A DNA stretch of 64,000 nt from Caccoplasma intestinavium (GTDB lineage: Bacteria; Bacteroidota; Bacteroidia; Bacteroidales; UBA11471), in contig DVKT01000006.1 of assembly GCA_018715885.1 (NCBI GenBank), positions 62,001 through 126,000 of the forward strand. The letters run 5' to 3'. The position numbers and the translations under genes are program-made. This document shows positions 53,205 through 63,407 of this stretch, in pieces (position 1 is the first letter of the stretch; the number at the start of each line of letters is the position of its first letter). The notes beneath the pieces were generated by a model. The model saw nothing but the letters and a program-made list of their open reading frames with translations. It had not been told where the DNA came from and made no database searches.

Positions 53205-54319
53205 TTCGATTTTTTCTCCGCTACGATTTCAAGAATAATATCGGCGATACGGGCCGCCGAATCACGTTGCGCCAACGAAAGAATACGCTGCTGCATTTTT
53301 TCAAGCAAAACATCGTTCCGTACAATGTCCATCGCCGTATCGATGAGACGGGCAACAGCCTCGCTATCGGGGATAAGCAAAGCCGCCCCTTTTTCCGAGA
53401 GTGCCATCGCGTTTTTCGTCTGGTGATCTTCCGCCACATTGGGAGAAGGAACCAAAAGAGCCGGTTTTCCCAACAGGCAGAGTTCCGAAATAGAACCGGC
53501 TCCGGCTCGGGATATAACCAAATCGGCCGCCTTGTAGGCCATATCCATGCGGGTGATGAACGGCATCTGCACGACATAATCGTAATCTTTGCCGGCAAGA
53601 GCTGCTTTCACGCTTTCCTCATAATATTTCCCGCTCTGCCAGATAAGCTGTACCTCATCTCCGGGAATACGATCGAGGGCGGAAATAACACTTTGATTGA
53701 TAGTACGTGCACCCAAACTTCCCCCGACGACCAGAACCGTCTTTTTCTTCGGGTCGAGGCCGAAAAAGGTTATGGCTTCTTCCCGTGTACACGAAATATC
53801 CTGTAACGATTGCCGCACGGGATTTCCGGTCAGAACGATACGCTCTTTCGGGAAAAATCGCTCCATATTCTCGTAAGCAACACAGATCTTCACCGCTTTC
53901 GAAGCCAAAAGTTTATTGGTTACGCCGGCATAAGAATTCTGTTCCTGTATAAGGGTGGGAACACCACGACGGGCTGCCGCCCACAACGTGGGTCCACTGG
54001 CATAGCCACCGACGCCCACAGCAATATCGGGACGGAACGTCTTCACAATCGCACGTGCCCGTCCGATACTTTTCACAAGGCGATACAATACGCGAAAGTT
54101 TTTCCACACATGCCTGCGGGAAAAACCACTGATAGGAAGCCCGACGATCTTATATCCGGCCGCCGGGACTTTCTCCATTTCCATTCGATCTTCGGCTCCG
54201 ACAAAAAGGATTTCGGCCCGAGGGCACTTTTCTTTTACGGCATTGGCGATCGATACAGCCGGGAATATATGTCCACCGGTTCCGCCGCCGCTTACCAACA
54301 TTCTTATTTGATCTGACAT
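53201..54319 (-). CDS. murG: Lipid II synthase GlcNAc transferase
   Basis: 372 residues. MLVSGGGTGGHIFPAVSIA is the N-terminal donor/acceptor loop, and the C-terminal half has VISRAGAGSISELCLLGKPALLVPSPNVAEDHQ, the UDP-GlcNAc site. MurG makes lipid II on the cytoplasmic face of the inner membrane. Start at 54319; an ATG at residue 7 is less likely because it would trim the conserved loop flank. Confidence 0.95.
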   Translation of the reverse strand: MSDQIRMLVSGGGTGGHIFPAVSIANAVKEKCPRAEILFVGAEDRMEMEKVPAAGYKIVGLPISGFSRRHVWKNFRVLYRLVKSIGRARAIVKTFRPDIAVGVGGYASGPTLWAAARRGVPTLIQEQNSYAGVTNKLLASKAVKICVAYENMERFFPKERIVLTGNPVRQSLQDISCTREEAITFFGLDPKKKTVLVVGGSLGARTINQSVISALDRIPGDEVQLIWQSGKYYEESVKAALAGKDYDYVVQMPFITRMDMAYKAADLVISRAGAGSISELCLLGKPALLVPSPNVAEDHQTKNAMALSEKGAALLIPDSEAVARLIDTAMDIVRNDVLLEKMQQRILSLAQRDSAARIADIILEIVAEKKSK

Positions 54320-54340
54320 GACTTATTCTTTATTTATCTC

Positions 54341-55600
54341 TTACATCTGCGCAGGATTAGGAGCGGAAATATCTCCGTTCTCCTCCACAAGAGGTTCTTC
54401 TACATTTTCATTTTTCCCCGACTGTTTGGCAAAACGGCTTACGCTAAGCATAATGCCGAAATACGCACTCGTAATAAGGAACGACGTACCGCCACGACTT
54501 ACCAGCGGAAGTGTCTGCCCCGTAACAGGGAAAAGCCCCACCGACACGCCCATATTGATCAACGCCTGAAAAGCGATCATCATGGCCAATCCCGTAATGA
54601 GAAAAGCCGGGTAAGCTTTATCGCACCGTCGGGCGATAACACCCGCCCGCAAAAGCATCGACATATAAAGCAACATGATGACAATACCGCCGACCAAACC
54701 CATTTCTTCAATAATAATGGCATAGATGAAATCGGAAAAAGCCTGCGGCAGAAAATCTCTTTCCCGACTGTTCCCCAAGAATACGCCAAAAACTCCGCCG
54801 TTGGCCACCGCCATATAAGCATGTTGCGGTTGATAATTGTCTTTGCCGATAGGCTCTTCATACGCCGGCTTGCCAAAATTCTCGACAAACCGCACCGTAC
54901 GTCCGCCCACCGTCGACAAACGCGAGGCCCCGAGAAACGGAAACGGTTCTTTTTCCCGCTTCTCATACTCATATATCTCGACCGAGACCGGTATAAGTAT
55001 AGCCAACGCTACGACAGCAACGGCGACCAGCGTCAACAACTTTTTCGTCTCTACTCCGGCCACCATCATCATGCAAAAACTGACAAGGCCCAGCAACGCC
55101 GCCGTCGAAAAGTTATCGACAACAATGAGAAAACAGAAAACGCCCGCCACGATAAGACTCCATTTGAAAGCCCCGGAGGTTACACTTCCCGTCTCCTTCG
55201 ACCGGAATTTCGCTAATATAAACGCCAACGTAATAATCGTAGCCAGTTTAGCCAACTCCGACGGTTGAATCGATACACCGAAAATATTCAGCCAACGGCT
55301 GGCATCATTCACATTCGAGCCGAAAATGTCGACCCAAAGCATAAGAACAAGCGATAAAGGCACCAAAAACGCCATCAACAACTTACACCACTTGTAATGC
55401 AGATTGTGCATAATGACTACCAACGCCGTACCGGCCAATACAAAAGAGATCTGTCGCATGGCCGGACCCAAAAAGTCGCCGCCACGACGAGTCAGGAAAC
55501 TCGACGAACTGTACACTTCCACGATAGAAATGAGACATAACAAAAAGTATACTCCCCACAGATATCGATCGCCTTTGAATATCGTATTATTTTCACTCAT
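54341..55600 (-). CDS. ftsW: SEDS-family peptidoglycan polymerase FtsW
   Basis: 419 residues from the ATG at 55600; GTG starts lie three codons further up. Around ten hydrophobic segments are seen. The SEDS-family features include QPSELAKLATIITLAFILA and ISRGGTSFLITSAYFGIML-type loops (PLVSRGGTSFLI). It polymerises glycan strands from lipid II with PBP3, and its gene precedes murG here. The protein ends with an acidic tail (NVEEPLVEENGDISAP). A RodA identity is less likely because of the cluster. Confidence 0.93.
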   Translation of the reverse strand: MSENNTIFKGDRYLWGVYFLLCLISIVEVYSSSSFLTRRGGDFLGPAMRQISFVLAGTALVVIMHNLHYKWCKLLMAFLVPLSLVLMLWVDIFGSNVNDASRWLNIFGVSIQPSELAKLATIITLAFILAKFRSKETGSVTSGAFKWSLIVAGVFCFLIVVDNFSTAALLGLVSFCMMMVAGVETKKLLTLVAVAVVALAILIPVSVEIYEYEKREKEPFPFLGASRLSTVGGRTVRFVENFGKPAYEEPIGKDNYQPQHAYMAVANGGVFGVFLGNSRERDFLPQAFSDFIYAIIIEEMGLVGGIVIMLLYMSMLLRAGVIARRCDKAYPAFLITGLAMMIAFQALINMGVSVGLFPVTGQTLPLVSRGGTSFLITSAYFGIMLSVSRFAKQSGKNENVEEPLVEENGDISAPNPAQM

Positions 55601-55627
55601 CACGCACACTCCCTTTACAGAACCCGA

Positions 55628-56965
55628 TTATAAACTGCGCACGCATTCCTTGAATTGCCGTCCACGATCCTCATAACTCTTGAACAGGTCAAAGCTCGCA
55701 CAACACGGCGAGAGCAACACCGTATCGCCGGGCTGTGCTGCGGCAAAAGCTTTCTCTACGGCTTCACTCATCGATAACGCATCACCGGCCATCTCGACTT
55801 TTCCATCAAAGAAATCATGCAGTTTACGATTGTCTACTCCCATACATACAATGGCCTTGACTTTCTCTTTGACAAGCGACTCGATTTCGGTGTAATCGTT
55901 GCCCTTATCTTTTCCGCCAAGAATCAGCACCACAGGTGTAGTCATACTCTCCAATGCATACCAGCACGAATTGACATTGGTCGCTTTGGAATCATTGATA
56001 AACGACACCCCCCGCACATCGGCCACTTTTTCGAGACGGTGTTCGACACCTTTAAAATCGGACAAAGCCTCGCGTACCTTATCTTTCCGGATTTCGAGAA
56101 TACGGGCCGATATACCGGCAGCCATCGAATTATACAGATTATGCCGCCCCGGTAAAGAGAGTTCCTTTTCTTTCATATCGAACATCTCTCCCGGAGTTTC
56201 GATACAAAGGCAGTCGTCCTCGACATAAGCTCTCGTTCCTTCCTCATGTGTTTCGGCAAAGGGATAAAGACGGGCTTTGAGCGAGTATTTCGATAACTCC
56301 TTTGTTATGATAGGATCATCGTTCCAAAAAATAAACGCATCGTTCTCGGTTTGATTCTGGATAATTCTGAATTTCGCATCGACATAGTTCTGCATATCGT
56401 ATCCGTAACGGTCGAGATGATCGGGCGTAATATTCAGCAGCACGGCAATATCGGCTTTGAAACGATACATGTTGTCGAGCTGGAAACTGCTCAATTCGAT
56501 CACATAATAATCATAATGTTCGGTCGCTACCTGCAAGGCGAGGCTCTTTCCCACATTCCCGGCCAGACCTACGTTGAGGCCGGCTTTTTTCAATATATGA
56601 TACGTAAGAAGCGTCGTGGTAGTCTTCCCGTTGCTGCCGGTAATGCAAATCATTCGAGCATCGGTATAGCGACCGGCAAATTCTATTTCCGAAACAACAG
56701 GTGTTCCTTGTTTTTTCAACGCCTGTATCATAGGTGCGCTCTCGGGTATACCGGGACTCTTCACCACTTCATCGGCATTAAGAATCTTCTCGGCCGTATG
56801 ACGGCCTTCTTCCCATTCGATCCCGTAATCATCGAGTTGCTTTTTATAGACATCTTTTATTCCCGACATATCCGAGACAAAGACATCGAAACCTTTGACT
56901 TTCGCCAAAACAGCTGCGCCGGCTCCACTCTCACCGGCTCCCAATACGACAATACGTTTACTCAT
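55628..56965 (-). CDS. murD: UDP-N-acetylmuramoylalanine-D-glutamate ligase
   Basis: 445 residues. VVLGAGESGAGAAVLAKVKG binds the nucleotide sugar, ICITGSNGKTTTTLLTYHIL is the ATP P-loop, and the C-terminus has FINDSKATNVNSCWYALES and LLSPCCASFDLFKSYEDRG. MurD adds D-Glu to UDP-MurNAc-L-Ala. Starts 10 bp after mraY stops. Confidence 0.96.
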   Translation of the reverse strand: MSKRIVVLGAGESGAGAAVLAKVKGFDVFVSDMSGIKDVYKKQLDDYGIEWEEGRHTAEKILNADEVVKSPGIPESAPMIQALKKQGTPVVSEIEFAGRYTDARMICITGSNGKTTTTLLTYHILKKAGLNVGLAGNVGKSLALQVATEHYDYYVIELSSFQLDNMYRFKADIAVLLNITPDHLDRYGYDMQNYVDAKFRIIQNQTENDAFIFWNDDPIITKELSKYSLKARLYPFAETHEEGTRAYVEDDCLCIETPGEMFDMKEKELSLPGRHNLYNSMAAGISARILEIRKDKVREALSDFKGVEHRLEKVADVRGVSFINDSKATNVNSCWYALESMTTPVVLILGGKDKGNDYTEIESLVKEKVKAIVCMGVDNRKLHDFFDGKVEMAGDALSMSEAVEKAFAAAQPGDTVLLSPCCASFDLFKSYEDRGRQFKECVRSL

Positions 56966-56975
56966 ATTTACCTCC

Positions 56976-58229
56976 TTATCGAGTTTTCAACGTTACCAAT
57001 GTCAATACGGCCAAAATAATACCGACGATCCAAAAGCGAACCACAATTTTCGATTCGGGTATCGGTGCGAACGGTTTTTTCCATAAAGCTTCGACACTAT
57101 CACCGGCTTTTTGGAAATGGTGATGTAACGGAGCCATTTTGAAAAGCCGGCGACCTTCGCCGTAACGACGCTTGGTATATTTGAAATAAGATACTTGCAT
57201 AATCACGGAAATGCTTTCGATAAGGAATATCCCGCATAAGAGCGGAGTAAGCAATTCCTTATGTATCAGCACGGCAAACACCCCGATGATACCACCGATA
57301 GTAAGGCTGCCGGTATCGCCCATAAACACCTGGGCCGGGAAAGCATTATACCAAAGAAATCCGATCGTCGCACCGATAAATGCACACGAAAAGACAACAA
57401 GTTCTTCGCTCCCGGGTATATACATGATATTGAGGTATGAAGCATAAGCGATATGCCCCGACAGATAAGCCATAATAGCCAATGCCACCCCGATAATGGC
57501 CGACGAACCCGTTGCAAGGCCATCGAGCCCATCGGTAAGGTTCGCTCCGTTCGATACTGCCGTTACGACAAAAATCGTTACCAATATGAAAATAATCCAG
57601 CCGGCGGTCTGTGCATGTTCTCCCAAAAACGGAACAAGGTCGGCATAATCGAAGTTATTATTTTTCACAAAAGGGATCGTCGTCTGTGTCGACTTGATAT
57701 TCTCGGGAAGATATTGTATCTCGGCGGTATCGTCTTTCTGGACGGTAACATTTTCACGAACCACCGTATCGGGGCTCAAATAGAGCGTCAGCCCGACGAT
57801 AAGTCCCAAACCGACTTGTCCGAAAATTTTGAATCGGCCGTGAAGCCCCTCCTTGTTATGATGTTTGAGCTTCATGTAGTCGTCGAGGAAACCGATAGCT
57901 CCCATCCAAACAGTCGTAACGAGCATCAAAATCATATAAATATTATCGAGACGGCCCACCAACAAACAGGGAATAAGAATGGAAATTATGATGATAATTC
58001 CCCCCATCGTGGGAGTTCCCTTTTTGCTCATCTGCCCTTCGAGCCCGAGATTCCGTACAATTTCGCCGATCTGCATACATTGCAACCGGGATATGATGCG
58101 CCGACCTATAATCGTAGAAATAAACAGCGATAAAATAAGCGCCATACTCGAACGGAAAGAGATATAACGGAATACTCCCGTCCCGGGAATATCCAACTCG
58201 TCGAAAAACTGAAATAACGGATATAACAT
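56976..58229 (-). CDS. mraY: Phospho-N-acetylmuramoyl-pentapeptide transferase
   Basis: 417 residues, about 55 longer than the E. coli enzyme. Ten transmembrane helices with SKKGTPTMGGIIIIISIL, the catalytic DDYMKLKHHNKEGL, NGANLTDGLDGLATGSSAI and MAPLHHHFQ. An insertion (~165-210, from LYLSPDTVVRENVTVQKDD) sits on the periplasmic side and is typical of Bacteroidota. MraY makes lipid I from UDP-MurNAc-pentapeptide and undecaprenyl phosphate. murF is not in the cluster. Confidence 0.96.
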   Translation of the reverse strand: MLYPLFQFFDELDIPGTGVFRYISFRSSMALILSLFISTIIGRRIISRLQCMQIGEIVRNLGLEGQMSKKGTPTMGGIIIIISILIPCLLVGRLDNIYMILMLVTTVWMGAIGFLDDYMKLKHHNKEGLHGRFKIFGQVGLGLIVGLTLYLSPDTVVRENVTVQKDDTAEIQYLPENIKSTQTTIPFVKNNNFDYADLVPFLGEHAQTAGWIIFILVTIFVVTAVSNGANLTDGLDGLATGSSAIIGVALAIMAYLSGHIAYASYLNIMYIPGSEELVVFSCAFIGATIGFLWYNAFPAQVFMGDTGSLTIGGIIGVFAVLIHKELLTPLLCGIFLIESISVIMQVSYFKYTKRRYGEGRRLFKMAPLHHHFQKAGDSVEALWKKPFAPIPESKIVVRFWIVGIILAVLTLVTLKTR

Positions 58230-58240
58230 TTCTTCCTTAA

Positions 58241-59692
58241 TTACTCGTTAAATATACGTTCCACCTCTTCCCTGTCGTTGAAGTGATGTTTTACACCTTC
58301 TATTTCCTGATAATCTTCATGTCCTTTCCCGGCAATGAGCACCACGTCGCCGGGTTGTGCAAACTGTGTTGCGACACGAATCGCTTCCCGGCGGTCGGCA
58401 ATCGTCAATGTTTTGCGGCGTTGAACAGCATCGAGCCCGGCAATCATATCTTCGAGAATATCCTGCGGCTTTTCAAAACGGGGATTATCGGAAGTCAGTA
58501 TTACCTTATCGCTCCACTTCGCGGCTTCTTGCGCCATGAGCGGGCGTTTTCCTTTATCACGGTTCCCGCCGGCCCCTACAACGGTGATAATATGCCCCTT
58601 ACGCCCCACGACTTCGCGTATCGAAGTAAGGACATTGGTAAGAGCGTCGGGCGTATGGGCGTAATCGATAATTGCCGTATATTTTTGCGGGGCATGCAGC
58701 GTCTGGAAACGCCCCGAGACCGGTACAAGCCGGCTAAGGTTGATCAAGGCCTTCTCGGGATCTTCTCCCAAAAGACATGTTGCGCCATATACCGCCAATA
58801 AATTATAGGCATTGAATTTACCCACGAACTGCACTTCCACTTCACGCCCGTTTACTTCGAGCGTTGTACCGTCGAGACGGCTCTCGATGATACGTCCCTT
58901 GTAATCGGCCAACGTATTCAATGCATAAGTATGTTTCTCGGCACGAGTATTTTGCAACATCACCGTCCCATTTTTCTCATCGGCATTTGTCAATGCAAAT
59001 GCATCTTCGGGTAGGTCGTCGAAAAATCTTTTTTTCGCTTTGAGATATGCCTGTACGGTCTTATGATAATCGAGATGATCCCGGGTAAGATTGGTAAAGA
59101 TACCTCCGGCAAATTCAAGCCCGGCAATACGGCGCTGGTCGACCGAATGAGAGCTGACCTCCATAAACGCATAACGGCAACCGGCATCGACCATTTCCCG
59201 CAACAGGCGATGAAGAGTCAATGGGTCGGGCGTAGTGTGATCGGTAGGTACGGCCCGATCATCGACATAATTGCAGACAGTCGATAAAAGCCCTACTTTC
59301 TCCCCGAAAAAGCGAAACATTTCATACAACAACGTGGCAATAGTCGTCTTGCCGTTTGTCCCGGTAACACCTACCAAAGTAAGCTGGCGTGAAGGCTCGC
59401 CATACCACGCCGATGCCAACAAACCCAAAGCTTCACGGCTTTCGGGAGTTACGACATACGTTACCCGAGGCGACAACTCGTCGGGTAATTCCTCACACAC
59501 CACAGCCGAAGCTCCCTGCGCTTCGGCTTTCGCGATAAAAGTATGTCCGTCGACCGAAACGCCGCGCACGGCAACGAACAATGATCCTTCGGCCACACGA
59601 CGCGAATCGGCCTCGACCGAAGTTATTTCGATACAGTCATTTCCTACGACTTTCGCTACATTCAACTTCCCAATAAGATCACTCAGTTGCAT
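58241..59692 (-). CDS. murE: UDP-MurNAc-tripeptide synthetase (meso-DAP type)
   Basis: 483 residues from the ATG at 59692; a GTG two codons earlier is possible. The P-loop is LVGVTGTNGKTTIATLLYEM, and FMEVSSHSVDQRRI follows. The DNPR motif (TSDNPRFEKP) selects meso-diaminopimelate, so the peptidoglycan should be A1gamma-type. It starts right after ftsI (10 bp) and precedes mraY by 11 bp. Confidence 0.96.
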   Translation of the reverse strand: MQLSDLIGKLNVAKVVGNDCIEITSVEADSRRVAEGSLFVAVRGVSVDGHTFIAKAEAQGASAVVCEELPDELSPRVTYVVTPESREALGLLASAWYGEPSRQLTLVGVTGTNGKTTIATLLYEMFRFFGEKVGLLSTVCNYVDDRAVPTDHTTPDPLTLHRLLREMVDAGCRYAFMEVSSHSVDQRRIAGLEFAGGIFTNLTRDHLDYHKTVQAYLKAKKRFFDDLPEDAFALTNADEKNGTVMLQNTRAEKHTYALNTLADYKGRIIESRLDGTTLEVNGREVEVQFVGKFNAYNLLAVYGATCLLGEDPEKALINLSRLVPVSGRFQTLHAPQKYTAIIDYAHTPDALTNVLTSIREVVGRKGHIITVVGAGGNRDKGKRPLMAQEAAKWSDKVILTSDNPRFEKPQDILEDMIAGLDAVQRRKTLTIADRREAIRVATQFAQPGDVVLIAGKGHEDYQEIEGVKHHFNDREEVERIFNE

Positions 59693-59702
59693 ACTCACAA
59701 TT

Positions 59703-61865
59703 TTACTTCAATACGATGGTTATTCTTTCGCCCCGAGAAACACGACGTCCCACAGGAATAGATTGGCGCACGACTTTCCCGCGCCCCTCGACAGAAACCC
59801 GCAATCCCACCTTTTCCAGAAGATAAATGGCATCGCGTGCACCCATTCCTACGACCGAAGGGACTGTATAACGATTGGGTTCGATACGGTCCATAGCAAT
59901 CGTATAATCCTTAGACTTGACCGATACCCATTCTTCACCACCACCGACCGATTCGGGTGAAGTATAAGGCAAAGAAAGATGTCGGCACACGTATGTCGTA
60001 TTTTCGAGGTTGCCTTTCTTTATGGCCGGCATCTTAGCAAATACCGTATCCCGGGAAACCGTTCCCTCTCCGGGCAAAAATCCCCGGGCATACATCTCTT
60101 CCGCAACAGTACGGAGCACTGCACCCGGCATCGTACCGCCCGACGGATAACCTACCCGCGGAGCCGATACGACAACAATACCCGAATATTTGGGATTCTC
60201 AGCCGGGAAATATCCGCAAAACGAAACCCGATGGCGTACTATATTTCCTTTGTATCCGGCTTTTCCCTGATGAATTTGAGCCGTACCTGTTTTTCCGGCT
60301 ATCTGCACATAATCCGAACTGACTGCCTTGCGACCGTGAGCCGTACCCTGTTGTACCACATCGACAAGCATCTGTTGTATTTCCGTCAATGTTCGCGATT
60401 TACACATCTGCTTTGTAATCACCTCGGTCTCAAATTCTTCTATTAAATCTCCATTTTCACTTATCCCGGCTATTATATACGGTTTTATCATCTTACCGCC
60501 GTTGGCGATACCGTTATAAAACATCAGCGTATAAATAGGCGGAATAGATACTTCATAACCGAAACTCATCCACGGCAGCGACAACTTCGACCATGCGGGA
60601 TTGGACTTGCCATCGGCCGTTACCGGATATTTGATGACCGGAGCCAATGCACCCGGAATATCCAAATCGACCGCTTTATTCAAGCCTATCTCATAAAGAC
60701 CGTCGACAAACTTTTTGGGGTCTTTTTCAAATCCTTTCAATACAATTTTGGAGATACCAATATTGGACGAATACCATATAGCCTGAGCAGCCGTAATATC
60801 GGTATACCCCCCTTTCCGGTAATTGTGGTCATACATGGATTGCCCAGCATATACGAATTTTCCTTTTTCTCCATAAAAAATATCATCGGGACGCACGACA
60901 CCTGCATCTAAGGCAACCATCATCGAAGCGGTTTTAAATGTCGATCCGGGTTCGACCAAATCGCTCACGGCATGATTCACTCCTTCTTTGTACGACCCGT
61001 CGGACTGACGATCGAGATTGGCAATCGCACGTATAGCTCCCGTCTCGACCTCCATAATTACCGCCACGCCGTAATCGGCTTGCGTCTCTTGCAATTTCTC
61101 CAACAAAGCCGACTCGGCCATATCCTGTATATCGACATCGATAGTCGTAAGAATATCTTTTCCCGCAACCGGTTTACTGAGTATCTCCTCCACCCATTGC
61201 CACTGAACCCTCTGCCTAACCCTTTTTCCGTTTATTCCACGCAACAAAGAGTCGCAAGACAACTCTATCCCCGACGCACCGCCTCGCCCCTCGCCATTCA
61301 CCATACCGGCATATACACTGCCTACCGTACTGGTAGCCAACAATCCGAACGGTCGTTCCCGGCTCAATAACTCTTCAAAAACGAGACCGCTTTTATTGGA
61401 ATTTTTCTGATTGAAGAAAGGATATTCCAGTATCTCTTTCATCTGCACGTAAGAAAGACGAGCATAAGAAAGTCGATAATGCCGACGGTGTTTATGAGTC
61501 AAACCCTGCCGCAAATGAGCTTTATATCCTTCGGCCGTACGATCTCCGGGCATCTGTGCCAAAGCCCGGCAAAGCGGGTCGAGGTAACGGTTGAATGTAT
61601 CCCGATTGAAACCATCGGCCGCAAAATCCATATACATGGTATATCGGGGCATCGTCGTCGCCAACAAACGACCGTCTGCCGCCAAAATATTTCCTCTTGC
61701 CGCCAAAACAGGAACCGTATCATAAAGAGGCTTCTCTGCCTTGGCTTGCCACTTTTCTCTCTCGACAAATATCGTGCGCGACATCTTAAAAAGTATCGCT
61801 ATACATATCACGGCGATAACCAGCACAATAAGCAAATAGCGAAAATGCAGACCTTTACTCTTCAT
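59703..61865 (-). CDS. ftsI: Septal transpeptidase PBP3 with PASTA domain
   Basis: 720 residues. A short N-terminal membrane anchor (YLLIVLVIAVICIAILF), a pedestal domain, and the transpeptidase: the catalytic serine in EPGSTFKTASMM, WYSSNIGISK (SxN) and AGKTGTAQIHQG (KTG). A PASTA domain covers the last ~60 residues (YTVPSVVGMGARDAIYLLE). It cross-links septal peptidoglycan with FtsW and is a beta-lactam target. It overlaps ftsL by 11 bp. Confidence 0.94.
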   Translation of the reverse strand: MKSKGLHFRYLLIVLVIAVICIAILFKMSRTIFVEREKWQAKAEKPLYDTVPVLAARGNILAADGRLLATTMPRYTMYMDFAADGFNRDTFNRYLDPLCRALAQMPGDRTAEGYKAHLRQGLTHKHRRHYRLSYARLSYVQMKEILEYPFFNQKNSNKSGLVFEELLSRERPFGLLATSTVGSVYAGMVNGEGRGGASGIELSCDSLLRGINGKRVRQRVQWQWVEEILSKPVAGKDILTTIDVDIQDMAESALLEKLQETQADYGVAVIMEVETGAIRAIANLDRQSDGSYKEGVNHAVSDLVEPGSTFKTASMMVALDAGVVRPDDIFYGEKGKFVYAGQSMYDHNYRKGGYTDITAAQAIWYSSNIGISKIVLKGFEKDPKKFVDGLYEIGLNKAVDLDIPGALAPVIKYPVTADGKSNPAWSKLSLPWMSFGYEVSIPPIYTLMFYNGIANGGKMIKPYIIAGISENGDLIEEFETEVITKQMCKSRTLTEIQQMLVDVVQQGTAHGRKAVSSDYVQIAGKTGTAQIHQGKAGYKGNIVRHRVSFCGYFPAENPKYSGIVVVSAPRVGYPSGGTMPGAVLRTVAEEMYARGFLPGEGTVSRDTVFAKMPAIKKGNLENTTYVCRHLSLPYTSPESVGGGEEWVSVKSKDYTIAMDRIEPNRYTVPSVVGMGARDAIYLLEKVGLRVSVEGRGKVVRQSIPVGRRVSRGERITIVLK

Positions 61866-62256
61866 ATTTCTTTCGCTTTAATTTATATGAAGGGGTTTTG
61901 GCAGCATGTATATCGATGCCTTTTTCTTCAAACAGTTTTTCTATCTGAGAAGGACGGCTCACCCCCGTCAACTCCGACGATAAAGTGGTCGCCTCGTACC
62001 GCAATTCGGTTTCTTTGGTGCGTAACCGTTCGATTTCGGCCATTTTTCTATGGCAGCTATAACGATTACCGATATAACAGAACAAGAGTATAAGCAAAAT
62101 AAGACACGCTTTCCACTTCCGATAGAAAAAATCGAACGACACGATTTCTCCCTCGAAAAGCTCTTTCAGGAAAAGAGCGATCCGCGTCGAATACTCGGGA
62201 ACCGCCGCTTCACCGGGAGCGCTCATCTTATCCTTTTCCTCTTTGCTATCGTCCAT
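61855..62256 (-). CDS. ftsL: FtsL-like cell-division protein
   Basis: 133 residues from the ATG at 62256, chosen because AAGGAG lies six bases before it; GTG 62271 and ATG 62262 also open the frame but fit the Shine-Dalgarno less well. It is a bitopic protein with a hydrophobic segment near the middle (KACLILLILLFCYIGNRYS) followed by a short coiled coil (KMAEIERLRTKETELRYEA). It ends in a basic tail. FtsL helps FtsQ/FtsB link the early and late divisome. The sequence is poorly conserved; context supports the name. Confidence 0.8.
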   Translation of the reverse strand: MDDSKEEKDKMSAPGEAAVPEYSTRIALFLKELFEGEIVSFDFFYRKWKACLILLILLFCYIGNRYSCHRKMAEIERLRTKETELRYEATTLSSELTGVSRPSQIEKLFEEKGIDIHAAKTPSYKLKRKKYEE

Positions 62257-62267
62257 CAACATCTCCT

Positions 62268-63176
62268 TCACAATTTTTCGGCTATACGAAGTTTTGCGCT
62301 ACGCGCCCTGGGATTGCGAATCACCTCATCATCATCGGGTACTATCACCTTGTTATTGACCGGTCTTAACGGGGATTCTATCCGACCGAAAAAATCTTTT
62401 TCGACACGACCTTCGAAATTGCCGGTCTTAAAAAAATTTTTCACTAAGCGATCTTCAAGCGAATGATAGGTAAGAATCGCTATCCGACCACCAGGCCGCA
62501 CCAGCTCACATGCCGACAACAGCATGCGACGCAAAGCTTCCATCTCTTGATTGACCTCGATGCGCAATGCCTGAAACAACTGCGCCAATTCTTTTTTCTC
62601 CTGCCGTTTGTCGATATAAGGCGACACGACCTCGACCAAACGGGTCGTCGTATCGATTTTTTGCACTCTGCGGGCAGAAACCACAGCACCGGCAATTTTT
62701 CGGGCCGAACGCAACTCCCCATAAAGATAAAAAATATCGGACAATTGTTCTTGCGTATAACTTTCAATGATATCGGCTGCCGTTGTTCGAGCCCGACGAT
62801 TCATACGCATATCCAGCGCACCGTCGAAACGGAAAGAAAACCCCCTTTCCGAAGCATCGAAGTGATGAAACGACACTCCCAAATCGGCCAACAATCCATC
62901 GATAGAATCCACATCGTAATAACGCATGAAATTCTTAAGAAAACGGAAATTGCTCCGCACAAACGTAAAACGGTTATCCTCGATGCGATTGACACAAGCG
63001 TCTTCGTCTTGATCAAAAGCATAAAGACGCCCTTTATCGCCAAGTCGTTCTAATATGGCCCGCGAATGGCCGCCACCGCCAAACGTAACGTCGACATATG
63101 TCCCGTCGGGTTGCACAGCCAACCCTGCCATACAAGCATCAAGCAATGCAGGTATATGATAGACAGAAGATTGCAT
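62268..63176 (-). CDS. rsmH: 16S rRNA (cytosine1402-N4)-methyltransferase
   Basis: 302 residues. YVDVTFGGGGHSRAILERLG is the SAM site; GLLADLGVSFHHFDASERGF and LTYHSLEDRLVKNFF follow. RsmH methylates C1402 of 16S rRNA. It is the first visible gene of the dcw cluster, where mraZ usually precedes it; here upstream is only ~230 bp of sequence to the divergent acyltransferase. It overlaps the ftsL frame by a few bases. Confidence 0.95.
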   Translation of the reverse strand: MQSSVYHIPALLDACMAGLAVQPDGTYVDVTFGGGGHSRAILERLGDKGRLYAFDQDEDACVNRIEDNRFTFVRSNFRFLKNFMRYYDVDSIDGLLADLGVSFHHFDASERGFSFRFDGALDMRMNRRARTTAADIIESYTQEQLSDIFYLYGELRSARKIAGAVVSARRVQKIDTTTRLVEVVSPYIDKRQEKKELAQLFQALRIEVNQEMEALRRMLLSACELVRPGGRIAILTYHSLEDRLVKNFFKTGNFEGRVEKDFFGRIESPLRPVNNKVIVPDDDEVIRNPRARSAKLRIAEKL

Positions 63177-63205
63177 CAGTTTGTTCGAGTACTTGTTTTA
63201 GCGGG

Positions 63206-63213
63206 TAAAAATA
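63206..63213 (-). promoter_or_regulatory. Weak -7-like site (TATTTTTA, minus) before rsmH
   Basis: TATTTTTA on minus is one mismatch from TAnnTTTG and lies ~30 bp before the rsmH ATG. No better box is seen in the 231-bp gap. Confidence 0.25.
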
Positions 63214-63379
63214 GTAAGAAAAACACGGACATACATCATATTTTTCATTTTTTTTTCAACAATTTTTGAGCAACTTCAATCGGTTGTTTTCTGGATATCA
63301 AGGAGTAAAAGGAGCAGACCGAGAGCTATGCAAAACACATTTTTCTTAATTAAAAAAGTCCTTTTCTGTAAAGAATCAC

Positions 63380-63387
63380 TATCTTTG
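63380..63387 (+). promoter_or_regulatory. -7 box (TATCTTTG) for the PlsC-like gene
   Basis: TATCTTTG lies 21 bp before the ATG at 63408. A TTTC at 63363-63366 is only 13 bp upstream. Confidence 0.5.
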
Positions 63388-63407
63388 TCCGTTTTTGCAC
63401 AAGAACG

